A stretch of DNA of 51,317 nucleotides from a virus, in the IMG/VR virus record IMGVR_UViG_3300008113_008399, positions 1 through 51,317 of that record. The stretch is one strand, 5' to 3'. The notes under the pieces are model-generated. The model was not told the DNA's origin and did no database searches. It worked only from the letters and a program-made list of their open reading frames with translations. The translations under genes and the position numbers were made by a program. Below are positions 25,724 through 34,417 of this stretch, in pieces (positions within the stretch are counted from its first letter, which is position 1; each line of letters opens with the position of its first letter).

Positions 25724-26413
25724 CGGCTTTACATTTTTATTTAATTCTGAACTAATTGTCGATAAATAACCCTCATAAACAAAACCAATAGACGTTGTTT
25801 TTTTAATCGCCTTTGTTATCGATAGATTGTAATTACCGACAGTGTTTCTTACCCATATTAAATCATTAGTCGATACAACAGCTGGTTGTAATAATAAATT
25901 ATGCTCAACGGTGTAATCAGTCACTTTATATTTAAACGTATGTCTATAAGAAACTCTTTTACTACCAAACCAGAGTTTTGATATTTCTGATCTGTCATAC
26001 ACATATGCAAGTGAAACACTGCCACCTAATTTATTAGTCTTAAAAGATTTTTTAAGACCCATACCACCAGAAACACTTAAATCTAAATTTTTAACTAAAG
26101 AATGCTCAACAGTTGAAAATAGTATCACACTGTAATTGTTTTTAACTTCTTTCCAGGAAAATATATTTAACCTAGCATCCTCAGACTGTTTAATAAATTC
26201 GTTATTCTTTTGCCCATAAAATAAAAAATAATATGGGTTTAAACTAACCCCAATGTCCTTTTTTTTATTATTAAGTTCATAACTCATTTTAGACGTTATC
26301 TGAACATTTTTATTGTTTCCAGTAAGTAACACCCCACCTAGGTCGAAACTCTTTATTTGGGCCTCTAAATGACCAAAAAAACATACTAATAATACTGTTA
26401 TAAAATACTTCAT
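25676..26413 (-). CDS. DUF481-like outer-membrane beta-barrel protein
   Basis: 245 residues starting MKYFITVLLVCFFGHLEAQ, a signal peptide with a Bacteroidetes-type Ala-Gln end. The mature part is a series of alternating strands with aromatic ends (VGLSLNPYYF-like segments, GSVSLAYVYDRSEI, RHTFKYKVTDYTVEHNLLLQ, FSLIFKYSIPN) and resembles the DUF481 / YdiY-type barrel family. The C-terminal strand ends in an aromatic/polar pattern suited to barrel insertion. Start 26413 is chosen because it lies one base after the upstream stop and gives a clean signal peptide. Last gene of the exported-protein operon. Confidence 0.7.
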   Translation of the reverse strand: MKYFITVLLVCFFGHLEAQIKSFDLGGVLLTGNNKNVQITSKMSYELNNKKKDIGVSLNPYYFLFYGQKNNEFIKQSEDARLNIFSWKEVKNNYSVILFSTVEHSLVKNLDLSVSGGMGLKKSFKTNKLGGSVSLAYVYDRSEISKLWFGSKRVSYRHTFKYKVTDYTVEHNLLLQPAVVSTNDLIWVRNTVGNYNLSITKAIKKTTSIGFVYEGYLSTISSELNKNVKPLDQRFSLIFKYSIPN

Positions 26414-26414
26414 A

Positions 26415-26873
26415 TTATAGTTTACTAACTGCATCAATTATACCTTTTTTCATAGCAATACCTATTGATGATTTGCTAAATGGCACTTTACCTTCTTTTA
26501 GTTCAATAAAAGCGTAGCTAGCTGTTGTAGCTGACTCGCCAATACCATCAACAACCGTTTCACCAAAATGAAGTTTCAATAATATTTGAGTTGTTTCTGT
26601 AGCGGCACCAACACCAGCGATTCTGAAAGTTGTTGACGGTGTACCAACTCTAGTAATCTCAACCATAACTGGTATAGCGTTTTGTTCACATAATGAATAC
26701 TTTTCGGATAACACCTCTTCGGTTATTTGTTTAACCCCGAATAAGATATTCCTATCTTTAAACTCTTTTATTTTCATTGTGCTGTAAACTGAATCTACCT
26801 TAACACAAGTTTGAGAAAAAGCTGATACTGGTACTATTAGTACAAATATGAGCGCTAAAATAAACTGTTTCAT
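26415..26873 (-). CDS. Exported CsgG-like small protein (internal start in the lectin frame)
   Basis: An internal ATG at 26873 begins MKQFILALIFVLIVPVSAFS, a textbook signal peptide located at residue 752 of a longer open frame. The 132-residue mature part ends with a segment SSIGIAMKKGIIDAVSKL that parallels STIGTSTKKALETASSRV of the CsgG-like protein at 30618. Both also have a TETTQ/TATQTTR strand and a G-GE- turn before it, so the two look paralogous. This gene is most likely translated separately. No stop codon separates it from the upstream lectin frame. Confidence 0.65.
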   Translation of the reverse strand: MKQFILALIFVLIVPVSAFSQTCVKVDSVYSTMKIKEFKDRNILFGVKQITEEVLSEKYSLCEQNAIPVMVEITRVGTPSTTFRIAGVGAATETTQILLKLHFGETVVDGIGESATTASYAFIELKEGKVPFSKSSIGIAMKKGIIDAVSKL

Positions 26874-29126
26874 AATTGAAGTCCCGTTATGGGTTAAATT
26901 ATCAACCATAAGTGACTGAGCCCCAGTATAGGTTGTTTTTAAATTATTATTAGATCCGTTAATCACTGACCACTGTGCTGATGTAAATAACCTATAATTA
27001 GGGGTTAAATTTAACCAGCTTGGTAATATATTATTATTTCTTTGAAACACCAGAACAACATCTGTTATTGTTAACATATCGTTTCCATTTACATCCATTC
27101 TGTAATAATCTCTCGCATTAAAAGATTGGGTTAATAACTTTTGGTTAAAAAACTGAGCATCAGTAATACTGGGTAGTAAAACGGTGATACTCTCACCAGC
27201 AATCAACCTAAAATCATTTAAATTAACGCTTTCATTTGTTGTTATTGTGTATTTTCCATTAGCATCTGTTGTATACGTCCCATATAATGTGTAGTTTGTT
27301 TGAGTTTTAATCTTATAGTATAGTTTTACAGATATACCAGATACCCCAATATTTTCAGTGTTATACACATATCCCGAATAAGCAAATGGGTTTACGATTA
27401 TAATACCATTGTTTGAGTATGTATAACCACAAGTCCCACTTTGTAACTGGGCCCTGAATAAAGTTGCGTCAGTCTGATTACTGTATGTATAGGTTGCCGC
27501 AGTATTTGCAATATCCGTCCATGTAACTCCGTTATTAACCGATCTTTGCCATTTTACTATTGTACCAGTATAGCCACTTAAAGTTAGTGTACCAGAATTA
27601 GTTGTGCTGGTATGTACGGCTGATGATACGGAACCGCCTGTTGGTGGGGTACCTGTTATAACACTGATGGTTTTACTAGTTGAATAAACCGCACTACCAC
27701 AATTAGGTGTCTGAACCTCTACTCTGTAGTAATATGTTCCAGCGGATGATATTGTTTCCGTTAAAGCTGTAGTTGTATTGGTTATGTTAGTCCAATTAAT
27801 ATTATCCGTAGATTTTTGCCATTTATTAATGTTACCCTGTTGACCAGATAGCGTTAACTCAACAACACCACCAGCGCATATGGTATTGTTTGCAGCGAAT
27901 ACGGTACCAGAATTAGTTGGTTTTACCGATAAAAACACACTAGAAGAGGATAGCGATGAACAAGTAACTGGGCTACTTGAATTAACGATTGCCCTGTAAT
28001 AAGTTGTCTTTGTTATATTTGATATTGTTATACTGGTTGATGTGCTGGATATAGTTGTACCAGCGGTAAAAAAGTTATCAAAGGATGATTCCCACCTAAC
28101 AACACTACCAGTCATACCACTCAAAGTTAACACCGTACTATTTGAACCAGAACAAACGTTTATATCTCCGCCACTAATAGTACCAGTGGAACCGTTGCCC
28201 ACATTTATTTGTCTTGTGAATATTGTTACACTTGATGTTAGATCACCAGGCATATCGCCATATTCACAAATATAACCAGGTAAATTTGTATTTGGTAAGT
28301 CATTCCATGAACCACTATTTGCTGAATAAAATTGTGCGTAATGTTCCCCACCAGCGTTGTTTGGTTCCCCACCAGCCCATTTTGCGTATTGACCTGTAAC
28401 CGCTGTACTACCGTTAGAAAATTGCGTTCCCTTCTCGGGGCCAGTAACCCAGTGCCATTTTTGTTCCACTGCTGCTTGTGATGCAAAAGCTGTTGTACCT
28501 TTTGCCGCATTTACCTGACCAACCTCATCTGAACCGCCAAACCAACCATCTGAAGACATTAATTTCCAGATAAAATTATTCTCAGCTTCAGATAGCATTG
28601 TGGCTAGATAACCAACCCTACCAAAATAAGAGCGATTTTCAGCTGAACTTTTAGCACTTGTCCAAGATCCAGATGACGCTACATATTCATAAAAATGTTC
28701 TGTTAACGGGTTGTAAAAAACCGTACCAGCGACAAATGTTATTCTTCTTAGGTTTGCGTAACAAGTTGTTGTTGTTGATTTAAACGTCACAGTTCTTAAA
28801 AGAGTTTGCCAGTTAGCGGCTGTTGTCGTACCGTTAAAACTTAATATACCTGTCGTTGAGTTCCAACTTGCTGTTACACCAGTCGGTAAAGTACCTGTGT
28901 AAGTTAATACATCCCCAGATGTATATGTTTGCGATATTTGTACCCTGAAACCAGTTATGTTCCCATTAGCGGTTATTGTTAAATTAGCGTCAACCACAGT
29001 GGCTGTGTTATATGAAACGGATAGGCTCGAAGCGGTACCGCCAACAGTTATGCTAGTTGCTTGAGCGTTAACAATGCTCGTACAACAAATAAACATAACC
29101 AAGAATAAAAAAAACCTTTTCATCAT
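26415..29126 (-). CDS. Exported C-type lectin protein with Ig-like and dockerin-like parts, fused in frame to a second exported protein
   Basis: 903 codons. Signal peptide at 1-22 (MMKRFFLFLVMFICCTSIVN). A C-type lectin domain spans about 137-290 with W/G landmarks, the carbohydrate-specificity triplet EPN (254-256) and WND (274-276), suggesting Ca-dependent binding of mannose-type sugars. Three Ig-like repeats of about 85-90 residues follow (310-580), then a CarboxypepD_reg-like domain and one dockerin-like repeat (DVNGNDMLTITDVV). At residue 752 a second signal peptide begins. Compared with the 32081 protein, the dockerin region is cut short, so the frame looks like a truncated lectin joined to the next gene. 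The start overlaps the upstream stop as ATGATGA. Confidence 0.8.
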   Translation of the reverse strand: MMKRFFLFLVMFICCTSIVNAQATSITVGGTASSLSVSYNTATVVDANLTITANGNITGFRVQISQTYTSGDVLTYTGTLPTGVTASWNSTTGILSFNGTTTAANWQTLLRTVTFKSTTTTCYANLRRITFVAGTVFYNPLTEHFYEYVASSGSWTSAKSSAENRSYFGRVGYLATMLSEAENNFIWKLMSSDGWFGGSDEVGQVNAAKGTTAFASQAAVEQKWHWVTGPEKGTQFSNGSTAVTGQYAKWAGGEPNNAGGEHYAQFYSANSGSWNDLPNTNLPGYICEYGDMPGDLTSSVTIFTRQINVGNGSTGTISGGDINVCSGSNSTVLTLSGMTGSVVRWESSFDNFFTAGTTISSTSTSITISNITKTTYYRAIVNSSSPVTCSSLSSSSVFLSVKPTNSGTVFAANNTICAGGVVELTLSGQQGNINKWQKSTDNINWTNITNTTTALTETISSAGTYYYRVEVQTPNCGSAVYSTSKTISVITGTPPTGGSVSSAVHTSTTNSGTLTLSGYTGTIVKWQRSVNNGVTWTDIANTAATYTYSNQTDATLFRAQLQSGTCGYTYSNNGIIIVNPFAYSGYVYNTENIGVSGISVKLYYKIKTQTNYTLYGTYTTDANGKYTITTNESVNLNDFRLIAGESITVLLPSITDAQFFNQKLLTQSFNARDYYRMDVNGNDMLTITDVVLVFQRNNNILPSWLNLTPNYRLFTSAQWSVINGSNNNLKTTYTGAQSLMVDNLTHNGTSIMKQFILALIFVLIVPVSAFSQTCVKVDSVYSTMKIKEFKDRNILFGVKQITEEVLSEKYSLCEQNAIPVMVEITRVGTPSTTFRIAGVGAATETTQILLKLHFGETVVDGIGESATTASYAFIELKEGKVPFSKSSIGIAMKKGIIDAVSKL

Positions 29127-30610
29127 AACGCTAATCTTGTACCCATCATTACTGTATAATTTAATACGTTATCCCCGAGAGAATAAGCACCACCAAAATT
29201 AAAATTTAATTTAAATGTTTTTGTCACACCTAAGTTCATACCAACAATCGGTAAAACAACAAATGGTGATTTTAAAACAGCATCATCGTAATATCTAACA
29301 AATGGTGCGTAAACAAATAGAGCCATTGTTTTAATATCAAGGCGCTTCCCTACTTTAAAATCCCTATTACCACCAACAATTGCAGCCGAACCATAATAAG
29401 GTTCTTTATAAATTTGGCCACCCGAAGCTGTAACCATGTAAACAGCTTTAAACTTTTTAATACTCCTCATCTGGCCAAAAGCGATGGTGTTATACATAGA
29501 CCCACTACCAGCAAAACCAATTGTAATTGTATTAGAAAGTAATGTAATGGCTTTACGATTTATCCAGGCGTAATAACCAGTGATGTTACCGCCTTGTATT
29601 GAAGATGTATAATCGAGCATAATACCGTGTGATCTTAGACCATCATATCTTACAGATGAATAACCAGCATTGACCCTTGAACCTTTACTAACCTCACCCT
29701 CATTAAATTGAAAACCTACTAAGTCACTACTCATAAGTATTGATGGTCTACCACCGTTTTTACTTGTGGCTGACCCCTTACCGTTACCGCTACTACTACC
29801 ACTTTTTACAGCGTTTGTTGTACCACCTACAGCATCTGATTTTTTTTCTTCGGTGGTTTGTGTTTGATTGCCTGTTGAACCATTACCACCAGATCCACCA
29901 GACCCTGTAGAGCTTGTGGTGGTACCACCTGAACCACCAGTAGAACCACCACCAGTGTTGGTGTTACCCGTTCCACCTGTTTCACCAGACCCTGTAGTGT
30001 TTCCACCACTTGTGCTTGTACCTGTGGTAGTTTCAGAACTACCACCACCATTATTATTTCCAGTAGTAGTACCAGATGAACTAGATCCACTTGAATTATT
30101 TCCATTAGATTGTGTTTGTCCTTGTGACCCCCCACCAGATTGGTTTCCCCCACTAGAAGAGTTTTTATTATCCTTATTATCTTTACCACCATCACCGTTT
30201 CCACCAACACTAGTAACCGATCCAGCTGCTGCCATTATGTTACCCGTACCACTAGATGCCATATCACTAATAGCCGATAAAGCACCAAATATACTAACCA
30301 CATTTAAAGCTGTGCTCTGGGTTTGCGATACAGTAACAGCGGTACCTATACTCCCGCATGGTGAAGCGTTTTGGAACTGATTGAAAACACCAGCCGCCCA
30401 GTTGTCAAAGACACCGTTATTAAAATCATTAGCTGTAAAGGTACCCACTTGACCGTAGTACGTTACAGCTATTTGATTTTGCCCGTAAGGAATTGATATA
30501 TTATATACCTTGCCATTGCAAGGGTCGGTGTAAGAATAATTAAATGATTGAGCACTCGCTATGTTGCATAGCAAAGACACAAAAATAACTATAATCAATT
30601 TTATTCTCAC
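29123..30610 (-). CDS. Exported protein with long Gly/Ser/Asn/Thr linker and C-terminal outer-membrane-like domain
   Basis: 495 residues. Signal peptide at 1-20 (MRIKLIIVIFVSLLCNIASA). A small N-terminal domain with two Cys (C31, C85) is followed by a helical stretch near 100-130. A low-complexity linker of about 150 residues (134-290) of Gly, Ser, Asn and Thr leads to a C-terminal strand-rich domain of about 200 residues (IMLDYTSSIQGGNITGYYAW, KAITLLSNTITIGFAGSG, NFNFGGAYSLGD) that looks like an outer-membrane barrel ending in TRLAL. No family recognised. It sits between the CsgG-like and lectin genes, so a surface or secretion role is likely (inference). Stop codon TGA overlaps the next start. 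Confidence 0.7.
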   Translation of the reverse strand: MRIKLIIVIFVSLLCNIASAQSFNYSYTDPCNGKVYNISIPYGQNQIAVTYYGQVGTFTANDFNNGVFDNWAAGVFNQFQNASPCGSIGTAVTVSQTQSTALNVVSIFGALSAISDMASSGTGNIMAAAGSVTSVGGNGDGGKDNKDNKNSSSGGNQSGGGSQGQTQSNGNNSSGSSSSGTTTGNNNGGGSSETTTGTSTSGGNTTGSGETGGTGNTNTGGGSTGGSGGTTTSSTGSGGSGGNGSTGNQTQTTEEKKSDAVGGTTNAVKSGSSSGNGKGSATSKNGGRPSILMSSDLVGFQFNEGEVSKGSRVNAGYSSVRYDGLRSHGIMLDYTSSIQGGNITGYYAWINRKAITLLSNTITIGFAGSGSMYNTIAFGQMRSIKKFKAVYMVTASGGQIYKEPYYGSAAIVGGNRDFKVGKRLDIKTMALFVYAPFVRYYDDAVLKSPFVVLPIVGMNLGVTKTFKLNFNFGGAYSLGDNVLNYTVMMGTRLAL

Positions 30611-30617
30611 GCACGTT

Positions 30618-31337
30618 TTAGTTCTTGAATAAACCTTTTTTAATTAATTTTACAACAACTCTAGAAGATGCAGTTTCTAAAGCCTTTTTAGTTGATGTTC
30701 CTATTGTTGATTGATTAAATTTGATTTCATCCACATCATCTAGAATTGTTGACATTTTAACTGTTTTAGCTTCACCCAAACCAGAACCAACTATAACTTC
30801 ACCAGTTTCGGCATCAACAAATTTAACTTGCATACCCAATCTGGTTGTTTGTGTTGCGGTAGCCTTACCATTAACTTTAACAACCTCATCTTCAGACACA
30901 CTAAAGTCGTAAACTTCAATGTAAACAAAATACTTCGCTAATTTAACTTTACCCCTACCATCAACTTTGTTTTCAGTAAACCCCTTATCAGATGCTTTAA
31001 ATTGGTTAACCATTCTTTCTTTAATTTCTAATTTATCTTCAGTAAAGACAAATCTGTTAGTCATTTCCAGAAATTCGATTACAATATTGGTTACACCTAA
31101 ACCAACTCTTTTATCTTTTAATTCAGGGTACATCTCATAAAGTTCTTCCGTGAACCCTATTTTTAATAACTGGATGGGGTATTTGATCGTGTCGGTATAA
31201 TTTGAGACAACATCAATAGATTGAGTTTGCTCAAAACTAGCCTTATATTCTTCGGTTTTAACACTACCAATAGTCTGTGCTTGGGTTTTACAAGCACAGA
31301 ATATTATTGGCAATATAATGAATAATAATTTTTTCAT
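30618..31337 (-). CDS. CsgG-like exported (lipo)protein
   Basis: 239 residues from MKKLLFIILPIIFCACKTQA. C16 follows F-C-A, an imperfect lipobox, so it is a possible lipoprotein. The order RVGLGVTNIVIEFLEMTNRF, EDKLEIKERM, YFVYIEVYDFSV, TQTTRLGMQVKFVDAETGEV, then STIGTSTKKALETASSRV matches the general plan of the CsgG family, which in bacteria forms the outer-membrane export pore for curli. Whether this phage copy forms a pore is unknown. Start 31337 lies one base after the upstream stop. It may partner with the small paralogue at 26415. Confidence 0.6.
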   Translation of the reverse strand: MKKLLFIILPIIFCACKTQAQTIGSVKTEEYKASFEQTQSIDVVSNYTDTIKYPIQLLKIGFTEELYEMYPELKDKRVGLGVTNIVIEFLEMTNRFVFTEDKLEIKERMVNQFKASDKGFTENKVDGRGKVKLAKYFVYIEVYDFSVSEDEVVKVNGKATATQTTRLGMQVKFVDAETGEVIVGSGLGEAKTVKMSTILDDVDEIKFNQSTIGTSTKKALETASSRVVVKLIKKGLFKN

Positions 31338-31338
31338 A

Positions 31339-31695
31339 TTAAACTTCTGTTGTGTTTGATAAAGAAACACCATCTTCCTCGTCAACTTTTTGGATCAACA
31401 TTTTGTCTCTATCTTCTGAGTTGAACCAGTAGTCAACAACCTTATTTAAGTTACCAACGAAAGCACCTAATAAGATTAATAACATTTCTTTCCAATCTTC
31501 ACCAATTGATACACCGAAGAAAACAGCTGAATTAATACCAGCTACGATGAAAAAGAATAAGAATAATACAATTCCAGTTATTCTCCATCTATTAGCTTGC
31601 ATTTGTTGTAACATGTAATAGAATCTGTTTTTATCCTCAACTTGTACAGGCGCAGGTGCGCTAGTAAAACTTTTTAATGTTTCTTTAATTTTCAT
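31339..31695 (-). CDS. Two-TM membrane protein, possible holin
   Basis: 118 residues from ATG 31695. An alternative ATG at 31737 overlaps the upstream stop and would add 14 Lys-rich residues. Two hydrophobic segments are visible, ITGIVLFLFFFIVAGINSAV and MLLILLGAFVGNLNKVV, followed by DYWFNSEDRDK and an acidic tail. Small size, two or three membrane segments and the G-x-F-x-x-x-x-K/Y-W-F-x-S pattern resemble phage holin-like proteins. That would pair with the endolysin at 24072, although the gene is embedded in an operon of exported proteins. Confidence 0.55.
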   Translation of the reverse strand: MKIKETLKSFTSAPAPVQVEDKNRFYYMLQQMQANRWRITGIVLFLFFFIVAGINSAVFFGVSIGEDWKEMLLILLGAFVGNLNKVVDYWFNSEDRDKMLIQKVDEEDGVSLSNTTEV

Positions 31696-31736
31696 ATTAG
31701 TTTTCTTTTCTTTTTTTATTTTTATCTCTTTTTTCA

Positions 31737-32069
31737 TTACCAAGGACTATCTTCAGTTTCTGATTTTTTAGCTGGTTTTTCTTCTTTAACGGGTGCGGCT
31801 TTTTCAACAACAGTTGTTTTTTCCTTAATAATAGTATTGGTACCGCCACCAGCATTATTTTTAGAAGAGTTATCAACACTTATATTGATTGCGGGTTGTG
31901 CAGCTGGAGCCGCTTGTTCCGTTTTTGTTTCTTCCTCACCACCACCAAATAATGTGGTTGTGAAATAGGTCCCACCAGCCATTATAGCTGTTGTGATAAC
32001 CCCGATGATCGTTTTCTTTAAACCTGACCATGTTCCGTCTGATTCAGGTACATTTGTTTCCTCTGACAT
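31737..32069 (-). CDS. Single-TM membrane protein with charged tail
   Basis: 110 residues. A short acidic N-terminus (MSEETNVPESDGTWSGLKK) is followed by one hydrophobic segment (TIIGVITTAIMAGGTYFTTT) and then a Gln/Ala/Glu/Lys/Pro-rich disordered tail with VDNSSKNNAGGGTN. No cleavable signal is evident. The position directly upstream of the holin-like gene and the topology are compatible with an envelope-disruption partner or a membrane anchor, but no family is recognised. The stop overlaps the possible start of the next gene. Confidence 0.65.
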   Translation of the reverse strand: MSEETNVPESDGTWSGLKKTIIGVITTAIMAGGTYFTTTLFGGGEEETKTEQAAPAAQPAINISVDNSSKNNAGGGTNTIIKEKTTVVEKAAPVKEEKPAKKSETEDSPW

Positions 32070-32080
32070 TGTTTTAAATT

Positions 32081-33979
32081 TTAGTTTAGTTTTATTGTTT
32101 TATTTGTTTTAATATCATTTTGTGTTCTTAAAATACCGTAGTATGTACCAGGTATAACATTAGTTAAATCAACTGGATAAAGATATTTACCTTTATACAT
32201 TTTACCACTAAAAACTGTGTGTACTAATTTGCCGCTCGCATCGTAAAACCCAACGTTTATTTCACCATCTTCTGGTACACTAAAACTAACAAGAGCTAAA
32301 CCTTCTGTTGGATTAGGTGACACAATTATTTCACAATCTTTTGTTGTTACAGCACCGCCATTAATTCTGAATATTTTAACAACACCATTTGTTGGTGTAA
32401 TTCTCAAATCAGTTGCGTTTGCATCACCAGCATATTTTCTTATAACATATAAAGGGCTATTATTCCAAGTACTTTGTGGTGATAAGGCTGTAAATTGTAA
32501 CGTTAAAACAATATCCCCATCATTAGCCAAATATTCGTTTCTACTCATATCAGCGCCAGCCCACTCAACGATACCATTATTTGGATTTAAAAATGACATC
32601 CAATTCATAAATTTTTCCTCTGTTTTAATACCTTTAAACTCTAATAAAGAGTTATCATAGGCTAAAGCTAATTGAATTGAACCAACTTGGTCGCCTTGTG
32701 TTAAAACTTTCATTGGTACGTTTAATAAACTACCTTCAGTAATTTCGATTTTAGGTAAATTAATTTCGATTGTAGCGGTTGGAAAATCGTACTCAACAGT
32801 TTCATCGATAATGTATTGAGGTGTCTTACTAGGGTTTAAGATCTCAATAGGAATTGTACGAGCCATATGGAAACCAGTACCGTTTGCATCACCGCCACCT
32901 AATACATAGAATGTTACTGAGTCTGGCTGACCAGCGACAATATCAAATGTTAAGTTAGTTACACCAGCAATAGTTGATGTGTAGTTAGTTGAAGACCCGT
33001 TAATGGTATTATATTGTGAAACTGTAAAGAATCTAACATCCTGAACAGAGTTTGGCCACACTGAGAATCTACCCGCTAAACGACCATAGATAGCCGATAC
33101 GTCAGCGATTGTAATACCGTAAGAACCGTTCACGTCAGAAGCGTAGAAATCAAATCCAGCTGGGGTTTCTTCACCTATAACAAATTTATTAACCTTTTGT
33201 GCATCGGCAACAGATACTGTGTTACCCACAGCCATTGTATCACCTTTAACGTATAAGTGAGCATCCCAATAAGTTGTATCTAAGATTTCATCGAAGGCAA
33301 AATAACCAGTAATGTCAGTTGTATCAAGTTTAACCTGAGTCCAGGCACCCGTTGATGTTTTAGGTCTTTTTTCTAAAGCAATTGTGATATTTTTAGAGCC
33401 AGAACCAGTTACGTTTGTAAATCTACCATGGTATTTTAATCTATTCATTTTGAACTCACCACCATAACTGTGTAAAGATAAGGTTGTATCAATACCAGCT
33501 ATTGTTGACGCATATGAGGGAAACGTTAAAGTACCAGTCACCTTTAAACTATCAATACTAGTTAAAGCTTGGAAAGCGGTTGCAGCTTGGTGAAAGAATT
33601 TGATCTGAAATGCCGCACCGTTAGCGTATGTAAAAGAGTTGTTCGTACCTGTATAAGCTAACGTAACGGTGATGTTACCATTTACCGAATCCGCAACATA
33701 TTGCATATACTGATCAGAAGTACTGTACAATAAAGATACGATTGGTTTTGCACCACCAAAAGCCACTTTGTCGTAGAACACACGGAACTGTAAACCAGCG
33801 ATTTTAGTCGTTGTTGTGTTGTCATAGTAAAGGTTAGCTAAAGTGAAACCTTGTGACTGCGGACCAACATTGTAAGAAGAGTCAACGATAACCCAATTAC
33901 CACTCGATGGTGCAGTTGTTTGTGCATAGCCCGTAATGGCTAATAACGCCAGCACTAGCGTTAAAAATAAATTTTTCAT
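32081..33979 (-). CDS. Exported cohesin/dockerin-like protein with type IX secretion C-terminal sorting domain
   Basis: 632 residues from MKNLFLTLVLALLAITGYAQ (signal peptide). An N-terminal cohesin-like sandwich (FRVFYDKVAFGG) is followed by a dockerin-like segment (DVNGSYGITIADVSAIYGR and GDANGTG) and then a second cohesin-like domain (IEITEGSLLNVPMKVL, LALAYDNSLLEFKGI). The last about 75 residues fit a type A T9SS sorting domain: VSPNPTEG, VGFYDASGKLV, GKMYKGKY, VIPGTYYGIL. T9SS exists only in Bacteroidetes, so this should pass through the host machinery to the cell surface. Start 33979 is chosen for the clean signal peptide. First gene of the 8.3-kb operon. Confidence 0.85.
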   Translation of the reverse strand: MKNLFLTLVLALLAITGYAQTTAPSSGNWVIVDSSYNVGPQSQGFTLANLYYDNTTTTKIAGLQFRVFYDKVAFGGAKPIVSLLYSTSDQYMQYVADSVNGNITVTLAYTGTNNSFTYANGAAFQIKFFHQAATAFQALTSIDSLKVTGTLTFPSYASTIAGIDTTLSLHSYGGEFKMNRLKYHGRFTNVTGSGSKNITIALEKRPKTSTGAWTQVKLDTTDITGYFAFDEILDTTYWDAHLYVKGDTMAVGNTVSVADAQKVNKFVIGEETPAGFDFYASDVNGSYGITIADVSAIYGRLAGRFSVWPNSVQDVRFFTVSQYNTINGSSTNYTSTIAGVTNLTFDIVAGQPDSVTFYVLGGGDANGTGFHMARTIPIEILNPSKTPQYIIDETVEYDFPTATIEINLPKIEITEGSLLNVPMKVLTQGDQVGSIQLALAYDNSLLEFKGIKTEEKFMNWMSFLNPNNGIVEWAGADMSRNEYLANDGDIVLTLQFTALSPQSTWNNSPLYVIRKYAGDANATDLRITPTNGVVKIFRINGGAVTTKDCEIIVSPNPTEGLALVSFSVPEDGEINVGFYDASGKLVHTVFSGKMYKGKYLYPVDLTNVIPGTYYGILRTQNDIKTNKTIKLN

Positions 33980-33999
33980 GTTGTTTTGTTTTGATATTA

Positions 34000-34006
34000 A
34001 TAAATA
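34000..34006 (-). promoter_or_regulatory. TATTTAT element, exported-protein operon
   Basis: CTATTTATTAAT on the coding strand, 20 bp before the start at 33979. It is the only promoter-like signal I see for the whole operon. Confidence 0.5.
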
Positions 34007-34083
34007 GATAAAAATCATAAAAAAACCATTTACTTTAAAAAAAAAAGTATTAAAACGGCCCTAACTTTTACCCGAAACCCTAA

Positions 34084-34090
34084 TATTTAT
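34084..34090 (+). promoter_or_regulatory. TATTTAT element
   Basis: AATATTTATTGTTT, 15 bp before ATG 34106. Divergent from the exported-protein operon. Confidence 0.5.
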
Positions 34091-34105
34091 TGTTTAAAAA
34101 AGATT

Positions 34106-34348
34106 ATGAATAAAATTACTTTTGAATACTTGAAAGATTTAAAAAATCAGTTAACAACATTAGCTGATGAACAACAAGATAAGCTGGAAGAAATTGATAA
34201 CGAAAATTTTAAAGATGATGTTTCTGAAAACATTTTTGGTAGAATAGATGATGTTTTATATGAGATAGAGACTATAATGACTGATGTTGAAGAGGGTTAT
34301 TATAGTAACGAAAAAAATGATCAAGATGATGATTTTGATGATTATTAA
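34106..34348 (+). CDS. Small acidic protein, 80 aa
   Basis: Not recognised. Two helices (ITFEYLKDLKNQLTTLADEQ and IFGRIDDVLYEIETIMTDVE) are followed by a strongly acidic tail (DQDDDFDDY). The composition would suit a DNA-mimic or a protein-binding adaptor, but nothing specific can be said. No in-frame TAG here, unlike the next two genes. Confidence 0.65.
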   Translation: MNKITFEYLKDLKNQLTTLADEQQDKLEEIDNENFKDDVSENIFGRIDDVLYEIETIMTDVEEGYYSNEKNDQDDDFDDY

Positions 34349-34366
34349 AAATAATTTTTAAAAAAA

Positions 34367-34398
34367 CTTGTTTTTTCCAAAAAACTTTACTAATATTG
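34367..34398 (+). promoter_or_regulatory. Bacteroidetes-type promoter for the pth2-like gene
   Basis: CTTG (34367-34370), 20 bp, TAATATTG (34391-34398, one mismatch). The ATG is 19 bp downstream. Confidence 0.6.
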
Positions 34399-34403
34399 TA
34401 GCA

Positions 34404-34410
34404 TATTTAT
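34404..34410 (+). promoter_or_regulatory. TATTTAT element (pth2-like gene)
   Basis: CATATTTATAAAAG, 7 bp before ATG 34418, directly downstream of a housekeeping-type promoter. Confidence 0.45.
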
Positions 34411-34417
34411 AAAAGAT

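Noticed and set aside
29868-30380. A 170-codon Pro-rich open frame on the plus strand
   Set aside because: It is the antisense of the Gly/Ser/Asn/Thr linker of the exported protein at 29123, which has a signal peptide and operon context.
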